A stretch of DNA of 64,000 nt from an uncultured Oceanospirillaceae bacterium (GCA_937136055.1 CAKZOD010000089.1:1-64000); one strand, 5' to 3'. Shown: positions 47,714-57,777, counted from the stretch's first letter. Numbers and translations are program-made. Notes: generated by a model not told the origin, from the letters alone.

Positions 47714-48238
47714 ATGAAAACTGAACAAGAATACGCCGCAGATCCATGGTACAAGCAGCCTTGGTTGCTACTTGCATTAGTGCCTCTGGTGGCGACAGTC
47801 ATTGCCGGTACCACCTTTTTAGTTGTCTCTATTCAATCTTCAGACGGTATTGTCAAAGAAGATCACTATCGAAAATCTAAAGGCTATTTTAAAGATTCAA
47901 CCAAGCAGCAACTTGCCTTTGATAAAAAAATTGCCGCCAATATTGCCATTGACAATATTACGGGGGATCTATCGATCAAACTCAGTGGCGATTTAACTCC
48001 GCTGCCAAAACTGCTCAGTATCGACTTTGTCTCGCCCACTCACCAAAAGTACGATATCAACGTTATTTTAAAGCAGGTTGCTGACCAAGCTTTTTACCTA
48101 GGCTCCCTCCCCTCTCCTTTGGCAGGAAAGCGCTATCTAATGGTTACCCCACAGGCGCAAAACTGGCGCTTAAGCGATACCATTTTGCCGCCTTATGATT
48201 CATTTAACCTTGAGCTGAAAGCAGAGCAACCAAAGTAG
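47714..48238 (+). CDS. ccoH: cbb3 assembly protein CcoH (FixH family)
   Basis: A 174-residue single-pass membrane protein beginning with WYKQPWLLLALVPLVATV and then DGIVKEDHYRKSKGYF, typical of FixH/CcoH. It assists assembly of the oxidase. It is one base from ccoI and precedes it as in other cco clusters. Confidence 0.92.
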   Translation: MKTEQEYAADPWYKQPWLLLALVPLVATVIAGTTFLVVSIQSSDGIVKEDHYRKSKGYFKDSTKQQLAFDKKIAANIAIDNITGDLSIKLSGDLTPLPKLLSIDFVSPTHQKYDINVILKQVADQAFYLGSLPSPLAGKRYLMVTPQAQNWRLSDTILPPYDSFNLELKAEQPK

Positions 48239-48239
48239 T

Positions 48240-50714
48240 ATGAACAGCACTGATGTACCCGATAACCACTGTTATCACTGTTTACTTGTTATTCCTGACC
48301 ACCTTGACCTAACAGTAATTATTGATGAGAAACCGCGCGCAATGTGTTGCCCTGGTTGCGCTGCAGTTGCTCAAACAATTATTGATAGCGGGCTCGATAA
48401 TTATTATCGACACCGCACAATCAATGAACTACCTACATCAGCGAATGCGCGTAATAGCAGCGCACTTATTCCTGAAGAGCTCGCCCTTTATAACAGCGAG
48501 AAGTTACAACAATCTTTTGTCACACTCAGTGCAAAAGGCACCAAAGAAGCCACACTCGTTATAGAAGGCATTACTTGCGCTGCATGTATTTGGTTACTGG
48601 AGCACCATCTTCAAAAACAGCCAGGTGTCGCATCTTTCAGCGTTAATATGACTAACCATCGCGCCCAAATTAGCTGGGACGAAGCGCAAATCCCTCTAAG
48701 CCAAATACTCAGTGAGATTCACGACATCGGCTATCTTGCTCACCCTTATCGCCCTGATATTGAAGAGCAGTTGCTAGCAAAAGAGCATAAACGTGCCATG
48801 CGCCGCTTAGGGATTGCAGGTGTTGGCATGATGCAAGTTACCACCCTTGCAATTGCACTTTACTTCGGTGCCTTTAGTGGTATTGAAGATGATATTAAAA
48901 ACAATCTTCGCTGGATAAGTTTGATCGTTTGCACACCTATTGTTTTTTATGCAGCTAGGCCCTTTTTTCAAGCGGCATTACGCGATTTTAAAACACGTCA
49001 CCTCAGTATGGATGTTCCTGTCTCAATTGCCATCGGCGCGGCCTATATCGCCAGTACCTGGGCGACGATATTTGCCAGTGGTGAAGTGTATTTTGACTCC
49101 GTGGCTATGTTTACCTTCTTTTTATTGTTTGGCCGCTACTTAGAAATGCAGGCACGCCACCGTACGGGTCGTGCGGGAAATGCTTTACAAAATTTATTGC
49201 CAGAGGCCGCCACCAAAATATTAACCAAAGATGGTCAAAGCTCAGAGCAGCTCGTGGCTGCATCTGATTTGAGTGTCGGGGATACTGTACTGGTAAAACC
49301 TGGGCAAACTATTCCTGCTGATGGCATCATTACTCAGGGATATTCCAGTATAGACGAGTCAGCGTTAACCGGTGAATACCTTCCTCAGCGACGCAACTTA
49401 GATGACAACGTCATCGGTGGCACAATAAATGTAGAGAACCCACTACATATTCAAATTACTAAAATAGGTGCTCAAACACAGCTCTCGGCAATCGTTCGTT
49501 TACTTGAGCGCGCTAGCGAAGAAAAGCCCGCTGTCGCTAAAATAGCTGACTCCATTGCTAACTATTTCGTCGCCTTCGTTTTACTTTCAGCTCTAGTTGT
49601 TAGCATTAGCTGGTATTTTATCGATCCGGAACAAGCTTTCTGGGTTACGCTATCAGTACTTGTTGTCACCTGCCCTTGCGCGCTATCTCTTGCAACACCT
49701 ACGGCACTGACAACCGCCACAGGCACCTTAAGGCAACACGGCTTTCTCATTACGCGCTCACATGTGCTAGAAAACCTCAGTGTTACCACTGATATTGTGT
49801 TTGATAAAACCGGCACTTTAACGCAAGGCAACCTCTCTATTGAGCAAACCATTACTGAATTTGAAAAGTCCGAGGTATTAACCATAGCCGCCGCTTTAGA
49901 AGCGAACTCTGAGCACCCTATTGCCCAGGCCTTTAAGCCCTATTTACAGAGCAGTGCTAGCAATCTTGAAGTGACACTCGGACAAGGTATACAAGGGGAA
50001 TTTCAAGGTAAGATTTACCGTATTGGCAAAGCTGCTTATGCATCTCAAATTTTGACACAAGCCGCGCCTTGCCCCCCTGATGATCAAAGCCACTGGCTGT
50101 TACTCTGTGATAATCAACAAATCATGGCATGGTTTTCAATTGACGATACGTTACGTCCAGATAGCAAGTTCTGTATTGATTACCTAAACAAAGCTAACAT
50201 CAATGTACATATGCTCACAGGTGACAGTTCCTCTAGCGCTGAGACACTGGCTGAGCAACTGGGAATAACAAATGTTTGTAAAGGCGCAAGCCCTGCAGAT
50301 AAAATTAGCTATATCACTGATCTGCAAAAAGATAATCAGCGTAAAGTTGTAATGGTAGGCGATGGCATCAATGACTTACCTGTACTGGCAGGCGCGCAAA
50401 CATCTATTGCCATGGGCAGTGCATCAGATCTTGCCAAAACCCATGCAGATGCAGTGCTTACAAAAGGCGAATTAGCCGTTATAGTCACCAGTTTAACGCT
50501 GGCTAAAAAGACAAAACGTATCATCAAGCAAAATATTGGCTGGGCAATCGGTTATAACTTTACTGCTTTGCCCCTTGCGGCTTTCGGTTTGATACCGCCA
50601 TGGGCGGCTGCCATTGGTATGTCGTTGAGCTCACTCATTGTTGTTACTAACGCGCTGCGCTTATCGAGCAAAAAAGCCCAGGCAAGTACTCAACAAACAA
50701 CCCAAAACGCTTAG
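48240..50714 (+). CDS. ccoI: Copper-exporting P-type ATPase CcoI
   Basis: An 824-residue P1B-type ATPase. It begins with a cysteine-rich zinc-like segment (CYHC, CCPGC), then a heavy-metal-binding domain with CAAC at 113-116, the transport CPC at 478-480, the phosphorylated Asp522 in DKTGT, and GDGINDLP. CcoI moves copper into the route to Cu-B. It starts one base after ccoH. Confidence 0.97.
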   Translation: MNSTDVPDNHCYHCLLVIPDHLDLTVIIDEKPRAMCCPGCAAVAQTIIDSGLDNYYRHRTINELPTSANARNSSALIPEELALYNSEKLQQSFVTLSAKGTKEATLVIEGITCAACIWLLEHHLQKQPGVASFSVNMTNHRAQISWDEAQIPLSQILSEIHDIGYLAHPYRPDIEEQLLAKEHKRAMRRLGIAGVGMMQVTTLAIALYFGAFSGIEDDIKNNLRWISLIVCTPIVFYAARPFFQAALRDFKTRHLSMDVPVSIAIGAAYIASTWATIFASGEVYFDSVAMFTFFLLFGRYLEMQARHRTGRAGNALQNLLPEAATKILTKDGQSSEQLVAASDLSVGDTVLVKPGQTIPADGIITQGYSSIDESALTGEYLPQRRNLDDNVIGGTINVENPLHIQITKIGAQTQLSAIVRLLERASEEKPAVAKIADSIANYFVAFVLLSALVVSISWYFIDPEQAFWVTLSVLVVTCPCALSLATPTALTTATGTLRQHGFLITRSHVLENLSVTTDIVFDKTGTLTQGNLSIEQTITEFEKSEVLTIAAALEANSEHPIAQAFKPYLQSSASNLEVTLGQGIQGEFQGKIYRIGKAAYASQILTQAAPCPPDDQSHWLLLCDNQQIMAWFSIDDTLRPDSKFCIDYLNKANINVHMLTGDSSSSAETLAEQLGITNVCKGASPADKISYITDLQKDNQRKVVMVGDGINDLPVLAGAQTSIAMGSASDLAKTHADAVLTKGELAVIVTSLTLAKKTKRIIKQNIGWAIGYNFTALPLAAFGLIPPWAAAIGMSLSSLIVVTNALRLSSKKAQASTQQTTQNA

Positions 50715-50798
50715 CCGGTTAACATATTTTTTGTTGACCGAGCTAAACTCAATGCAACTTAGCATTGTACTAGAATAGTACTAAAACAGGATCTTACG

Positions 50799-50999
50799 AT
50801 GGAAATCCTTCCCTACCTTCTCGGCTTAACCGTCTTCTTTTTCTTTGGTGCCATTGGTTTCTTTCTGTGGAATGTCAATAACGGGCAATATGATGATTTA
50901 GAATCCCCTGCGCATAAAATTCTGTTTGATGATGATGATGACATGATCCCCGATGACAGCAAAATCAAAAAGCCTGCCGATAAATCAGATAACCCATAA
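50799..50999 (+). CDS. ccoS: cbb3 maturation protein CcoS
   Basis: A 66-residue one-helix protein (MEILPYLLGLTVFFFFGAIGF) with the conserved QYDDLESPAHKILFDDDD tail, required for heme/copper insertion in CcoN. AGGA is seven bases before the ATG. The last A of its stop is the A of the next ATG. Confidence 0.95.
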   Translation: MEILPYLLGLTVFFFFGAIGFFLWNVNNGQYDDLESPAHKILFDDDDDMIPDDSKIKKPADKSDNP

Positions 51000-51667
51000 T
51001 GTTTGATAACCTCAATTTAGTCAGTGCTTTTTTACTCGGCGTACTTGGCAGCGCCCACTGTATTGGTATGTGTGGTGGGATAGCATCAAGCATTGCTTTG
51101 ACACAGACCGCAAACAAAACACTCAGCCTGTTGCTTTACAACATTGGCCGTATTGCCAGCTACGCACTTGCCGGTGCAATTTTAGGTGCTGTCGACTTTC
51201 TTTTTCGCTACGGAGCAATGGAAATGGCGCTGCGTACCTTTGCGGCATTTATGCTGGTCGCAATGGGCCTTTATATTGCTCAGTGGTGGCGCGGGCTCAC
51301 TAAAGTAGAAGCGATCGGCCATAAGCTATGGCGTTTTATCTCCCCAGCAGCTAGTCGCCTCTTACCTGTGAAAAACCTAAAACAAGCTTTCTTGCTCGGT
51401 ATATTTTGGGGCTGGCTACCTTGCGGTTTAGTTTATAGCACACTGATTTGGAGCAGTGCCGCAAATAGCAGCAGTACCAGCGCCTTGCTGATGCTGTTTT
51501 TCGGTTTAGGTACACTACCTGCGATGATGACAACCAGTTTGCTCGCCACACAACTGCAAGGACTAATGAGCAAGCGCATCAGCCAACAGGTAAGCGGTAG
51601 TGTCATTATATTATTTGGTTTATACAGCATGCCTTGGCCTGCTATCACTAAATTCATCAGCTTATAG
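50999..51667 (+). CDS. SafE/TauE-like membrane protein downstream of ccoS
   Basis: A 222-residue protein with six hydrophobic helices and the family motif GSAHCIGMCGGI, then FWGWLPCGLVYSTL. This is the sulfite-exporter-TauE/SafE family member routinely found directly after ccoS. Its cysteine/methionine motif and place suggest a role in copper delivery or cofactor supply for cbb3; this is inferred, not shown. Confidence 0.9.
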   Translation: MFDNLNLVSAFLLGVLGSAHCIGMCGGIASSIALTQTANKTLSLLLYNIGRIASYALAGAILGAVDFLFRYGAMEMALRTFAAFMLVAMGLYIAQWWRGLTKVEAIGHKLWRFISPAASRLLPVKNLKQAFLLGIFWGWLPCGLVYSTLIWSSAANSSSTSALLMLFFGLGTLPAMMTTSLLATQLQGLMSKRISQQVSGSVIILFGLYSMPWPAITKFISL

Positions 51668-51680
51668 CTTAGGGTAAAAA

Positions 51681-52439
51681 ATGAAAAACATACTGTTTAT
51701 TTGCGCCCTCAATGAAGAAAAAACGGCGCTTACAAACTTGCTCGGACCTTTAAAGCACACTCATACATTAAGTAAAGCACTGCAAGTATCCGTTGAACAA
51801 TATCAACACCAAACGTTAACGGTTTATGTGAGCGAGTCGGGCATGGGCAGTGTAAACGCTGCATCAAAGCTAGCTATCATCTTGCAGCACTTTCAGATCG
51901 ACCAAATATTGCTGATTGGTGTTGGCGGCGCTTTGCACTCAAGCTTAGAGATCGGTGATATGCTGGTCACAGATAAAGTCATTCAGCACGATTACTACTC
52001 ATCCCTTACCCAAGGCAATTATTTAATGCGCCCGGGAGATCTTATTCTTGATGAACAGCAAAGCCACGGCTATAACCCTGTGCTTGCCTCTACTAATGGC
52101 TTGTTCCCCGTCGATAAGCTCAACCATTCACAAATACGCATTGTTAAAGGAATAATGGCCTCAGGAAGTGAATTTGTCGGCACAAGTGAGCGCAAAAATG
52201 CTATCCACCAGCAGTGTCAAAAAGCACTGCTAGTCGATATGGAAGCCTGTGGCATTGCGGTTATCGCCAACCAATCAAGCATCCCTTTTGTTGTTGCCAA
52301 AACAGTGTCAGATAAGCTCCATGCAGATGGAAGCATTAGCCAAGACTTCAGTCAGTTTTTAGCTTATGCCAGTCGTAACGCGGCGATCATTGCTCAGCTT
52401 ATACTCGACTTGATTAGCGCCCGAAACCACCACGCTTAA
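51681..52439 (+). CDS. 5'-methylthioadenosine/S-adenosylhomocysteine nucleosidase-like
   Basis: A 252-residue nucleoside-phosphorylase-fold protein with the MTAN pattern: Glu12 in CALNEEK, SGMGSVNAA, LIGVGGAL, a purine-site VDMEACGIA and a catalytic aspartate in TVSD. Such enzymes remove adenine from MTA and SAH. It is longer than E. coli MtnN (232) and diverges, so a paralogous substrate is possible. Confidence 0.82.
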   Translation: MKNILFICALNEEKTALTNLLGPLKHTHTLSKALQVSVEQYQHQTLTVYVSESGMGSVNAASKLAIILQHFQIDQILLIGVGGALHSSLEIGDMLVTDKVIQHDYYSSLTQGNYLMRPGDLILDEQQSHGYNPVLASTNGLFPVDKLNHSQIRIVKGIMASGSEFVGTSERKNAIHQQCQKALLVDMEACGIAVIANQSSIPFVVAKTVSDKLHADGSISQDFSQFLAYASRNAAIIAQLILDLISARNHHA

Positions 52440-52545
52440 AAATATCAATTAGCGCTCGTTGTCATTCGTAAAAATCAATACAATAGAGCGCTTTCAATTA
52501 TTTGCTTGAAACAGCTATTTATTACTTAGGGTAAGGACTTCTCTC

Positions 52546-53454
52546 ATGTGGTTTAAAAACATATTATTTTATCGATTCACCGAACAAGTTAACTACAGTG
52601 TTGAGCAACTACAAGAAGCTTTTACTGAGCATTGCTTCACACCTTGCAAAAGCCAAGAACTATCACGTTACGGCTGGGTTCCTCCTCACCAAAACATGGG
52701 CGAAAATTTAATTTTTCAAAGTGCAGGCGCCTTTTTAATCACGGCCCAAAAAGAGGATAAGCTGGTACCAAGTGCTGTGATTAATCAGCAACTTAAAGAT
52801 AAAATTGCAATTATCGAGAAAAACGAAGCGCGCAAAGTTTATCGCAAAGAGCAACTCACAATGAAAGACGAAATTGTCTTGGATTTGTTGCCAAGAGCAT
52901 TCAGCAAATACAGCCAAACCTCTGCCTTAATAGTCCCTCAACATGGCTTTATTGCCGTAGATAGCGCTAACTTTGCGAAAGCGGAAGAACTCCTTAGCCT
53001 ACTGAGAAACTGCTTAGATACACTACCTGTGAAACTGCCTGATGTTAACCACTCTCCAGGGGTAATGATGTCCCAATGGCTACTGCAGGAAAACTTAATC
53101 CCACAGTTTAAATGTTTAGAAGAATGTGAGCTTAAAGAACTTTCTGGTGAAGGGGCTGTTATTAAAGTGAAAGGCCAAGACCTACAGTGCGATGAAATCA
53201 CAATGCACTTAGATGCTGGCAAACAAGTCACTAAGCTGGCGCTGGAGTGGGATGAAACATTGAGTTTCATGTTACATGAAGATCTATCAATCAAGCGTTT
53301 AAAGCCTACAGATCAACTCTCAACAGAGATGAACGAAGAAAACGACGAAGATCCACTGACCCGTTTAGATTCAGATACTGCTAGATTAACCCTTGAATTA
53401 CAGCGTTTATTACCACAGCTACTTGAAGCTTTTGGCGGCGAAGTTAAACGCTAA
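52546..53454 (+). CDS. rdgC: Recombination-associated protein RdgC
   Basis: A 302-residue RdgC (E. coli 303) beginning MWFKNILFYRF and containing SRYGWVPP, EARKVYRKE, LPRAFSKYSQT and LLGLDSD-type regions such as DPLTRLDSDTARLTLEL. It is a ring-forming, sequence-independent dsDNA-binding protein that limits RecA loading. AAGGA precedes the ATG. Confidence 0.97.
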   Translation: MWFKNILFYRFTEQVNYSVEQLQEAFTEHCFTPCKSQELSRYGWVPPHQNMGENLIFQSAGAFLITAQKEDKLVPSAVINQQLKDKIAIIEKNEARKVYRKEQLTMKDEIVLDLLPRAFSKYSQTSALIVPQHGFIAVDSANFAKAEELLSLLRNCLDTLPVKLPDVNHSPGVMMSQWLLQENLIPQFKCLEECELKELSGEGAVIKVKGQDLQCDEITMHLDAGKQVTKLALEWDETLSFMLHEDLSIKRLKPTDQLSTEMNEENDEDPLTRLDSDTARLTLELQRLLPQLLEAFGGEVKR

Positions 53455-53466
53455 TAGCCTACCTTT

Positions 53467-53499
53467 ATACGTGAATTTACAGGGTGTAAATTCACGTAT
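53467..53499. terminator. 15-bp perfect hairpin between convergent genes
   Basis: ATACGTGAATTTACA and its exact complement TGTAAATTCACGTAT flank a GGG loop. It lies 13 bases after rdgC and 37 bases from the end of the convergent GltB-like gene. The T-rich tail (TTCTCTTTT) suits the plus strand. Confidence 0.8.
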
Positions 53500-53535
53500 T
53501 TCTCTTTTCAACAAACGCTACACTCACACTTGTTA

Positions 53536-55116
53536 TTAACTCTTCCCACCGTGCTCCGCTGAAACATTCTCATTAATCGGCACAACCACATTGGCATATT
53601 CAGGTTTAGATTGATGAATCGGAAAGACGCTTCTCATCTCTACCGGAATCCCCTGCTCATTAATAATTTGCATATGCTCTCGGCTTAGCTGGCGCGCTTC
53701 AGTAACGCCACAAGAGTGGGCAATCATCCCTACATCGTACATCATCTTTTTCGCAAAATGATAAACTCGCTCACTCTTATCTTCTACATCTAAACCTTTT
53801 TGCAGCTCAGTATCATGGGTTGTTATCCCGGTAGGACAGGTATTTTTATTGCACTGCAATGCTTGAATGCACCCTAAGGCGAACATAAAGCCTCGGGCAG
53901 AAGTTACAAAATCCGCTCCCATTGATAGCGCCCAAGCAACATCCGATGGATTTATCAATTTACCTGAACAGATAATTTTGACCCGTGAACGCAAGTTATA
54001 ATCCATCAACTTATCAACCACTAAAGGTAAGGAGCGCTTAATTGGTAGCCCCATAAAGTCGATTAAACTTTGCGGTGCAGCTCCGGTGCCACCATCCGCA
54101 GAATCGATCGTAATAAAATCTGGTGCACTATGTACACCGCGCTTGTGTACCGCTACGCACAAATCATCAAGCCAGCCTAACGTCCCTATCACCACTTTAA
54201 AACCAACAGGCTTACCTGTGGTTTCCCGTATTTGATTGATCATATCTAAAAGATCTTCAACGCTATTAATATCCGGATGACCATTCGGACTGATAGATGC
54301 CACACCTTCTGGGATGTTTCGGGTTTTGGCTATAATCGCGGTGACCTTTTCAGCAGGTAGTATCCCCCCTTTACCTGGCTTGGCACCCTGGCTCATCTTG
54401 ATTTCAAACATTTTAACTTCAGGGTGAGCTGCTACCTCTGCCAGCCTTTTATTACACAATTTGCCACTACCATCGCTGACACCGTATTTGGCCGTGCCAA
54501 TTTGATACACAATGTCGCAACCGCCTTTTAAATGAAATTCAGATAACGCCCCTTCCCCTGTATTCATCCAAATACCTGCTTTCTTAGCGCCCGTTGATAG
54601 CGCCGTGATTGCGGGGATTGATAAAGCACCAAAGCTCATACCTGAAATATTAAACACTGATGATGTGGTATACGGATGCCTTGCCACCCCTTCACCAATC
54701 GTGACCGCAGCTGCAGGAATGGCATCTTCTGTGAGCGTCGGAAATAAGCAGTTTAAAAAGAGGATATCACCGGGTAAATTAAGCGGCCTAGTTGACCCAA
54801 ATGCAACTGTTGCATCAACATCTTTTGCAGCACGATACACCCATGAGCGCTGCGCTCTATTAAAGGGAAGCTCCTCGCGATCTAAGGCGAAAAAGTATTG
54901 GCGGAAAAACTCGCCTATATGTTCGAAAAAATAGCGAAACCTGCCAATCACCGGGTAATTTCGCCTTATTGCTTGCTTAGTTTGAGTAATATCAGCAATA
55001 TAAAAATAGGCTAATAGCAATAACCCTAAGAAAATAAAAACGACAAAAGTAAAGGCGATAATCTGCATTACCGATGTTGTAAACTCACTCAAATCTTGAA
55101 AACTTACACCTGACAT
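53536..55116 (-). CDS. FMN-binding glutamate synthase-like protein
   Basis: A 526-residue protein with an N-terminal membrane helix (IIAFTFVVFIFLGLLLLAYF) and a GltB-type FMN/3Fe-4S barrel: SFGALSIPAI, GEGALSEFHL, SADGGTGAAPQ, LGCIQALQCNKNTCPTGI. It lacks the amidotransferase and linker parts of true glutamate synthase, so it belongs to the stand-alone FMN-binding subfamily whose electron acceptor and substrate are unclear. AAGGA lies before the ATG. Confidence 0.88.
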   Translation of the reverse strand: MSGVSFQDLSEFTTSVMQIIAFTFVVFIFLGLLLLAYFYIADITQTKQAIRRNYPVIGRFRYFFEHIGEFFRQYFFALDREELPFNRAQRSWVYRAAKDVDATVAFGSTRPLNLPGDILFLNCLFPTLTEDAIPAAAVTIGEGVARHPYTTSSVFNISGMSFGALSIPAITALSTGAKKAGIWMNTGEGALSEFHLKGGCDIVYQIGTAKYGVSDGSGKLCNKRLAEVAAHPEVKMFEIKMSQGAKPGKGGILPAEKVTAIIAKTRNIPEGVASISPNGHPDINSVEDLLDMINQIRETTGKPVGFKVVIGTLGWLDDLCVAVHKRGVHSAPDFITIDSADGGTGAAPQSLIDFMGLPIKRSLPLVVDKLMDYNLRSRVKIICSGKLINPSDVAWALSMGADFVTSARGFMFALGCIQALQCNKNTCPTGITTHDTELQKGLDVEDKSERVYHFAKKMMYDVGMIAHSCGVTEARQLSREHMQIINEQGIPVEMRSVFPIHQSKPEYANVVVPINENVSAEHGGKS

Positions 55117-55356
55117 TATTTATCCTTGCCCAGCTTTTGCGCCGAACCATCAACTAGAAATAGCGTTATATCCACAGCGAAAAACATCGAATCGCTCTGA
55201 TATGTTGAAGTTTTTTATTATTGTTGTAGATGCTAATACGATAGTTTGAGGGGTATCAAAAAAATCGCTTATTGCGCAAAACCTGTGATACTGGTCGTTG
55301 CTGCTTACAGCAGATTGAGAGATAGCTGGGTAAATTATCGCTCTTGATAGTTAGTG
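55117..55356. other. Spacer left of the miniature elements
   Basis: Non-coding AT-rich sequence that should include the promoter of the GltB-like gene. No gene, RNA or repeat is visible before the first miniature element. Confidence 0.5.
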
Positions 55357-55360
55357 CTAA

Positions 55361-55524
55361 GGAAACAGTGAACAAGTCCTGTACGCCCCGTAGGGTGGAT
55401 CTCTAAGAGGCTATCTCCTTTGTCAGAAAGCTTGTAAAGGACTCGCCATTCACTTCACTTTCTTTCGTGGGTCTAGCCTCTTAATTATTCACAGGGAACA
55501 TCTAGGGGCTTATTCACTGTTTCC
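55361..55524. mobile_element. 164-bp miniature inverted-repeat element, IS5-type ends
   Basis: The ends GGAAACAGTGAACAAGTCC (left) and the complement of GGAAACAGTGAATAAGCCC (right) form 19-bp terminal inverted repeats matching at 17 positions. They are flanked by a 4-bp direct repeat CTAA (55357-55360 and 55525-55528), the YTAR-type target duplication of IS5-family elements, whose ends also resemble GGAAGG-GAACAAGTCC. A second perfect inverted repeat, TAAGAGGCTA, lies inside (55404-55413 and 55474-55483). No transposase is coded. Confidence 0.75.
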
Positions 55525-55604
55525 CTAATCTATCTAAATATCTATTTCGAACGCACGCCTAAACACTTGTAGACACACATCGTGCAAATAAATATTTACT
55601 AGTA

Positions 55605-55764
55605 CCTGAATCAGTGACTTCACAGCACCACATTGCACAAGCTCTTGATTCTACAGCGGTTAGAAAAATACCCGCTGAACCTACGGGTGCAGCTCAGATT
55701 TTTCAATTCCACTGTAAAGCCAATATCTTGCACTCTGTTCTCACTTTGAAGTCACGGATTCAGG
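55605..55764. mobile_element. 160-bp miniature inverted-repeat element, unassigned family
   Basis: Terminal repeats CCTGAATCAGTGACTTCA and TGAAGTCACGGATTCAGG match at 17 of 18 positions. A 5-bp direct repeat TAGTA (55600-55604 and 55765-55769) flanks them. Most of the interior is also self-complementary: a CTACAGCGG/CCACTGTAAA region and AAAAAT/ATTTTT, with ACCCG/CGGGT near the tip, so the transcript would fold as one long imperfect hairpin. No coding capacity is seen. Confidence 0.7.
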
Positions 55765-55908
55765 TAGTATACTGTTAAGCCTTGATTTATTTATAATATA
55801 TAACAGCTTAGCACGCAATAACGGATGCTTTTTATACAGCGATTTGTAAAGTACGTGGCTTTTAAATACATTTTCTTATCAAACATTCATTTTAGATAGC
55901 GATAACTC

Positions 55909-57777
55909 ATGAATAAAATAATCAGTGGCCCCATTCTAAGACGATTAGATTCCCAGCAACTTGTACTATGGTGGGTAAGCCATGAAGTTAGCTTGGGTTA
56001 CTTCGCTTGTTTTAGCAATAATCAGCAACTGATAAATCAGCCATTAGAAAGCACAAGTGTTAGCCACTATCGTATTGGTGAACGCTGTGTGATCCACTTG
56101 CTGGACATTGAACACAACTTGCCGCTAGATCAAGTGATCGAATATGATCTCATTATGCAAACTAGCCAAGGTGCGCAAACAACGTTAGCGGATCAGATTG
56201 AAGGTTTATGCTATCCAGACCAGCAACGCTGTAGCTTTGTTATTGAATCTAAACTCAACAACCTGTTACACGGCTCATGCAGAAATCCTCACCACCCTAG
56301 TGACGATTCATTGATTGCCGGGGATAACAAACTTAAAGCCACATTGCTTGATACCCATAAGCGCCCTTCTATCTTAATGATGAGCGGCGATCAAATTTAT
56401 GCGGATCATGTTGCAGGGCCAATGCTTTTTGCGATCCATAAAGTTATTAAAACATTAGGGTTATATGAAGAGGCGTTACCAGACAATAAGCTCAATGAGG
56501 CAGAAGATATTTTTGGGGAATCACCAAATTATTATGAGCGCAAAGCCTTACTGCCACTCACCGAAACCACTCAGTATTGGCGCAAAAACCAACCGACAAC
56601 TATCTTCACCAGTGATTATGTTCACAATCACTTAATCACTTTGGCAGAAGTGAATGCCATGTACTTACTGATATGGTCTCCCTGTTTATGGGATGGCATC
56701 AACTTTGATGACATGCCTGTAAATGAACAACATGCTACTTTGCAACAATCTGAAAAGCAGATCATCACAGATTTCATCAAAGGCCTCCCCCAAGTACAAC
56801 GCTTACTGGCGCATATCAGCTGTTATATGATTTTTGACGACCACGATGTCACCGATGACTGGAATTTAACCGCTAAGTGGGAAGATACTGCTTATCACAA
56901 CCCTTTAGCTAAACGAATTTTAGGCAACGCACTCTTTGGCTACTGGTTATTTCAAGGCTGGGGAAATCACCCGCAGCAATTTAATCAATCGTTTATTGAT
57001 TGCGCCAATAGCTATCAGCACTCACAAACAGCTAGCGCACAAGATGCTTTCATTGATCATTTATTCGATTTTAGCCAATGGCATTATCAAGTTGATAGCC
57101 AACCTAAAATGATCGTGCTCGATTGTCGCACCCAGCGCTGGCGCTCTGAAGATAACGCCAATGCGCCTTCAGGTTTAATGGATTGGGAATCCCTTTGCAT
57201 ACTGCAACAGCAGTTAATAGGGGAAGACTCCGTCATATTGGTTTCTCCCGCCCCAATATTTGGTGTCAAACTAATAGAATCTATTCAGCGCTTGGCCACA
57301 ATGCTCGGTCAATCTCTAGCTGTTGATGCAGAAAACTGGATGGCTCATGCGGGCTCTGCGAATACAATTTTGAACGTATTTCGCCACTCAAAAACACCGC
57401 AACACTTTGTGATTTTATCCGGCGATGTGCACTACTCATTTGTCTACGATATTCAGTTGAGATTTCACAAGAGCTCACCGAAGATTTGGCAAATCACTTC
57501 CAGTGGCATTAAAAATCAATTTCCAAGTACGCTCATTAATATTTTAGATAAGCTTAATCGCTACTTATATTCAGTGTACTCGCCGCTTAATCTATTTACC
57601 AAAAGACGCGATATGATTGTAAGGCAGCGCCGAGTTGTCGGTAATCAGCAGCGCCGCTTGATTGAAAAATCAGGTTTAGGTTATCTTGAATTGAATGATG
57701 ATGGATCACCTGAGCGCATTCTAGACCTGCATTGTGATGGGCAAATTACAGAGTTCATACCGTCAAAAGAGCCTTAA
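55909..57777 (+). CDS. PhoD-like metallophosphatase
   Basis: A 622-residue protein of the PhoD-like alkaline phosphatase/phosphodiesterase group. Metal-site motifs are MMSGDQIYADH, MIFDDHDVTDDWN and ILSGDVHYSFVYD. No signal peptide is seen, unlike secreted PhoD, so a cytosolic or unusual location is likely. A palindrome GCGCATTT/AAATGCGC directly follows the stop (57778-57799), between this gene and convergent leuE, but it has no T-tract. Confidence 0.85.
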   Translation: MNKIISGPILRRLDSQQLVLWWVSHEVSLGYFACFSNNQQLINQPLESTSVSHYRIGERCVIHLLDIEHNLPLDQVIEYDLIMQTSQGAQTTLADQIEGLCYPDQQRCSFVIESKLNNLLHGSCRNPHHPSDDSLIAGDNKLKATLLDTHKRPSILMMSGDQIYADHVAGPMLFAIHKVIKTLGLYEEALPDNKLNEAEDIFGESPNYYERKALLPLTETTQYWRKNQPTTIFTSDYVHNHLITLAEVNAMYLLIWSPCLWDGINFDDMPVNEQHATLQQSEKQIITDFIKGLPQVQRLLAHISCYMIFDDHDVTDDWNLTAKWEDTAYHNPLAKRILGNALFGYWLFQGWGNHPQQFNQSFIDCANSYQHSQTASAQDAFIDHLFDFSQWHYQVDSQPKMIVLDCRTQRWRSEDNANAPSGLMDWESLCILQQQLIGEDSVILVSPAPIFGVKLIESIQRLATMLGQSLAVDAENWMAHAGSANTILNVFRHSKTPQHFVILSGDVHYSFVYDIQLRFHKSSPKIWQITSSGIKNQFPSTLINILDKLNRYLYSVYSPLNLFTKRRDMIVRQRRVVGNQQRRLIEKSGLGYLELNDDGSPERILDLHCDGQITEFIPSKEP

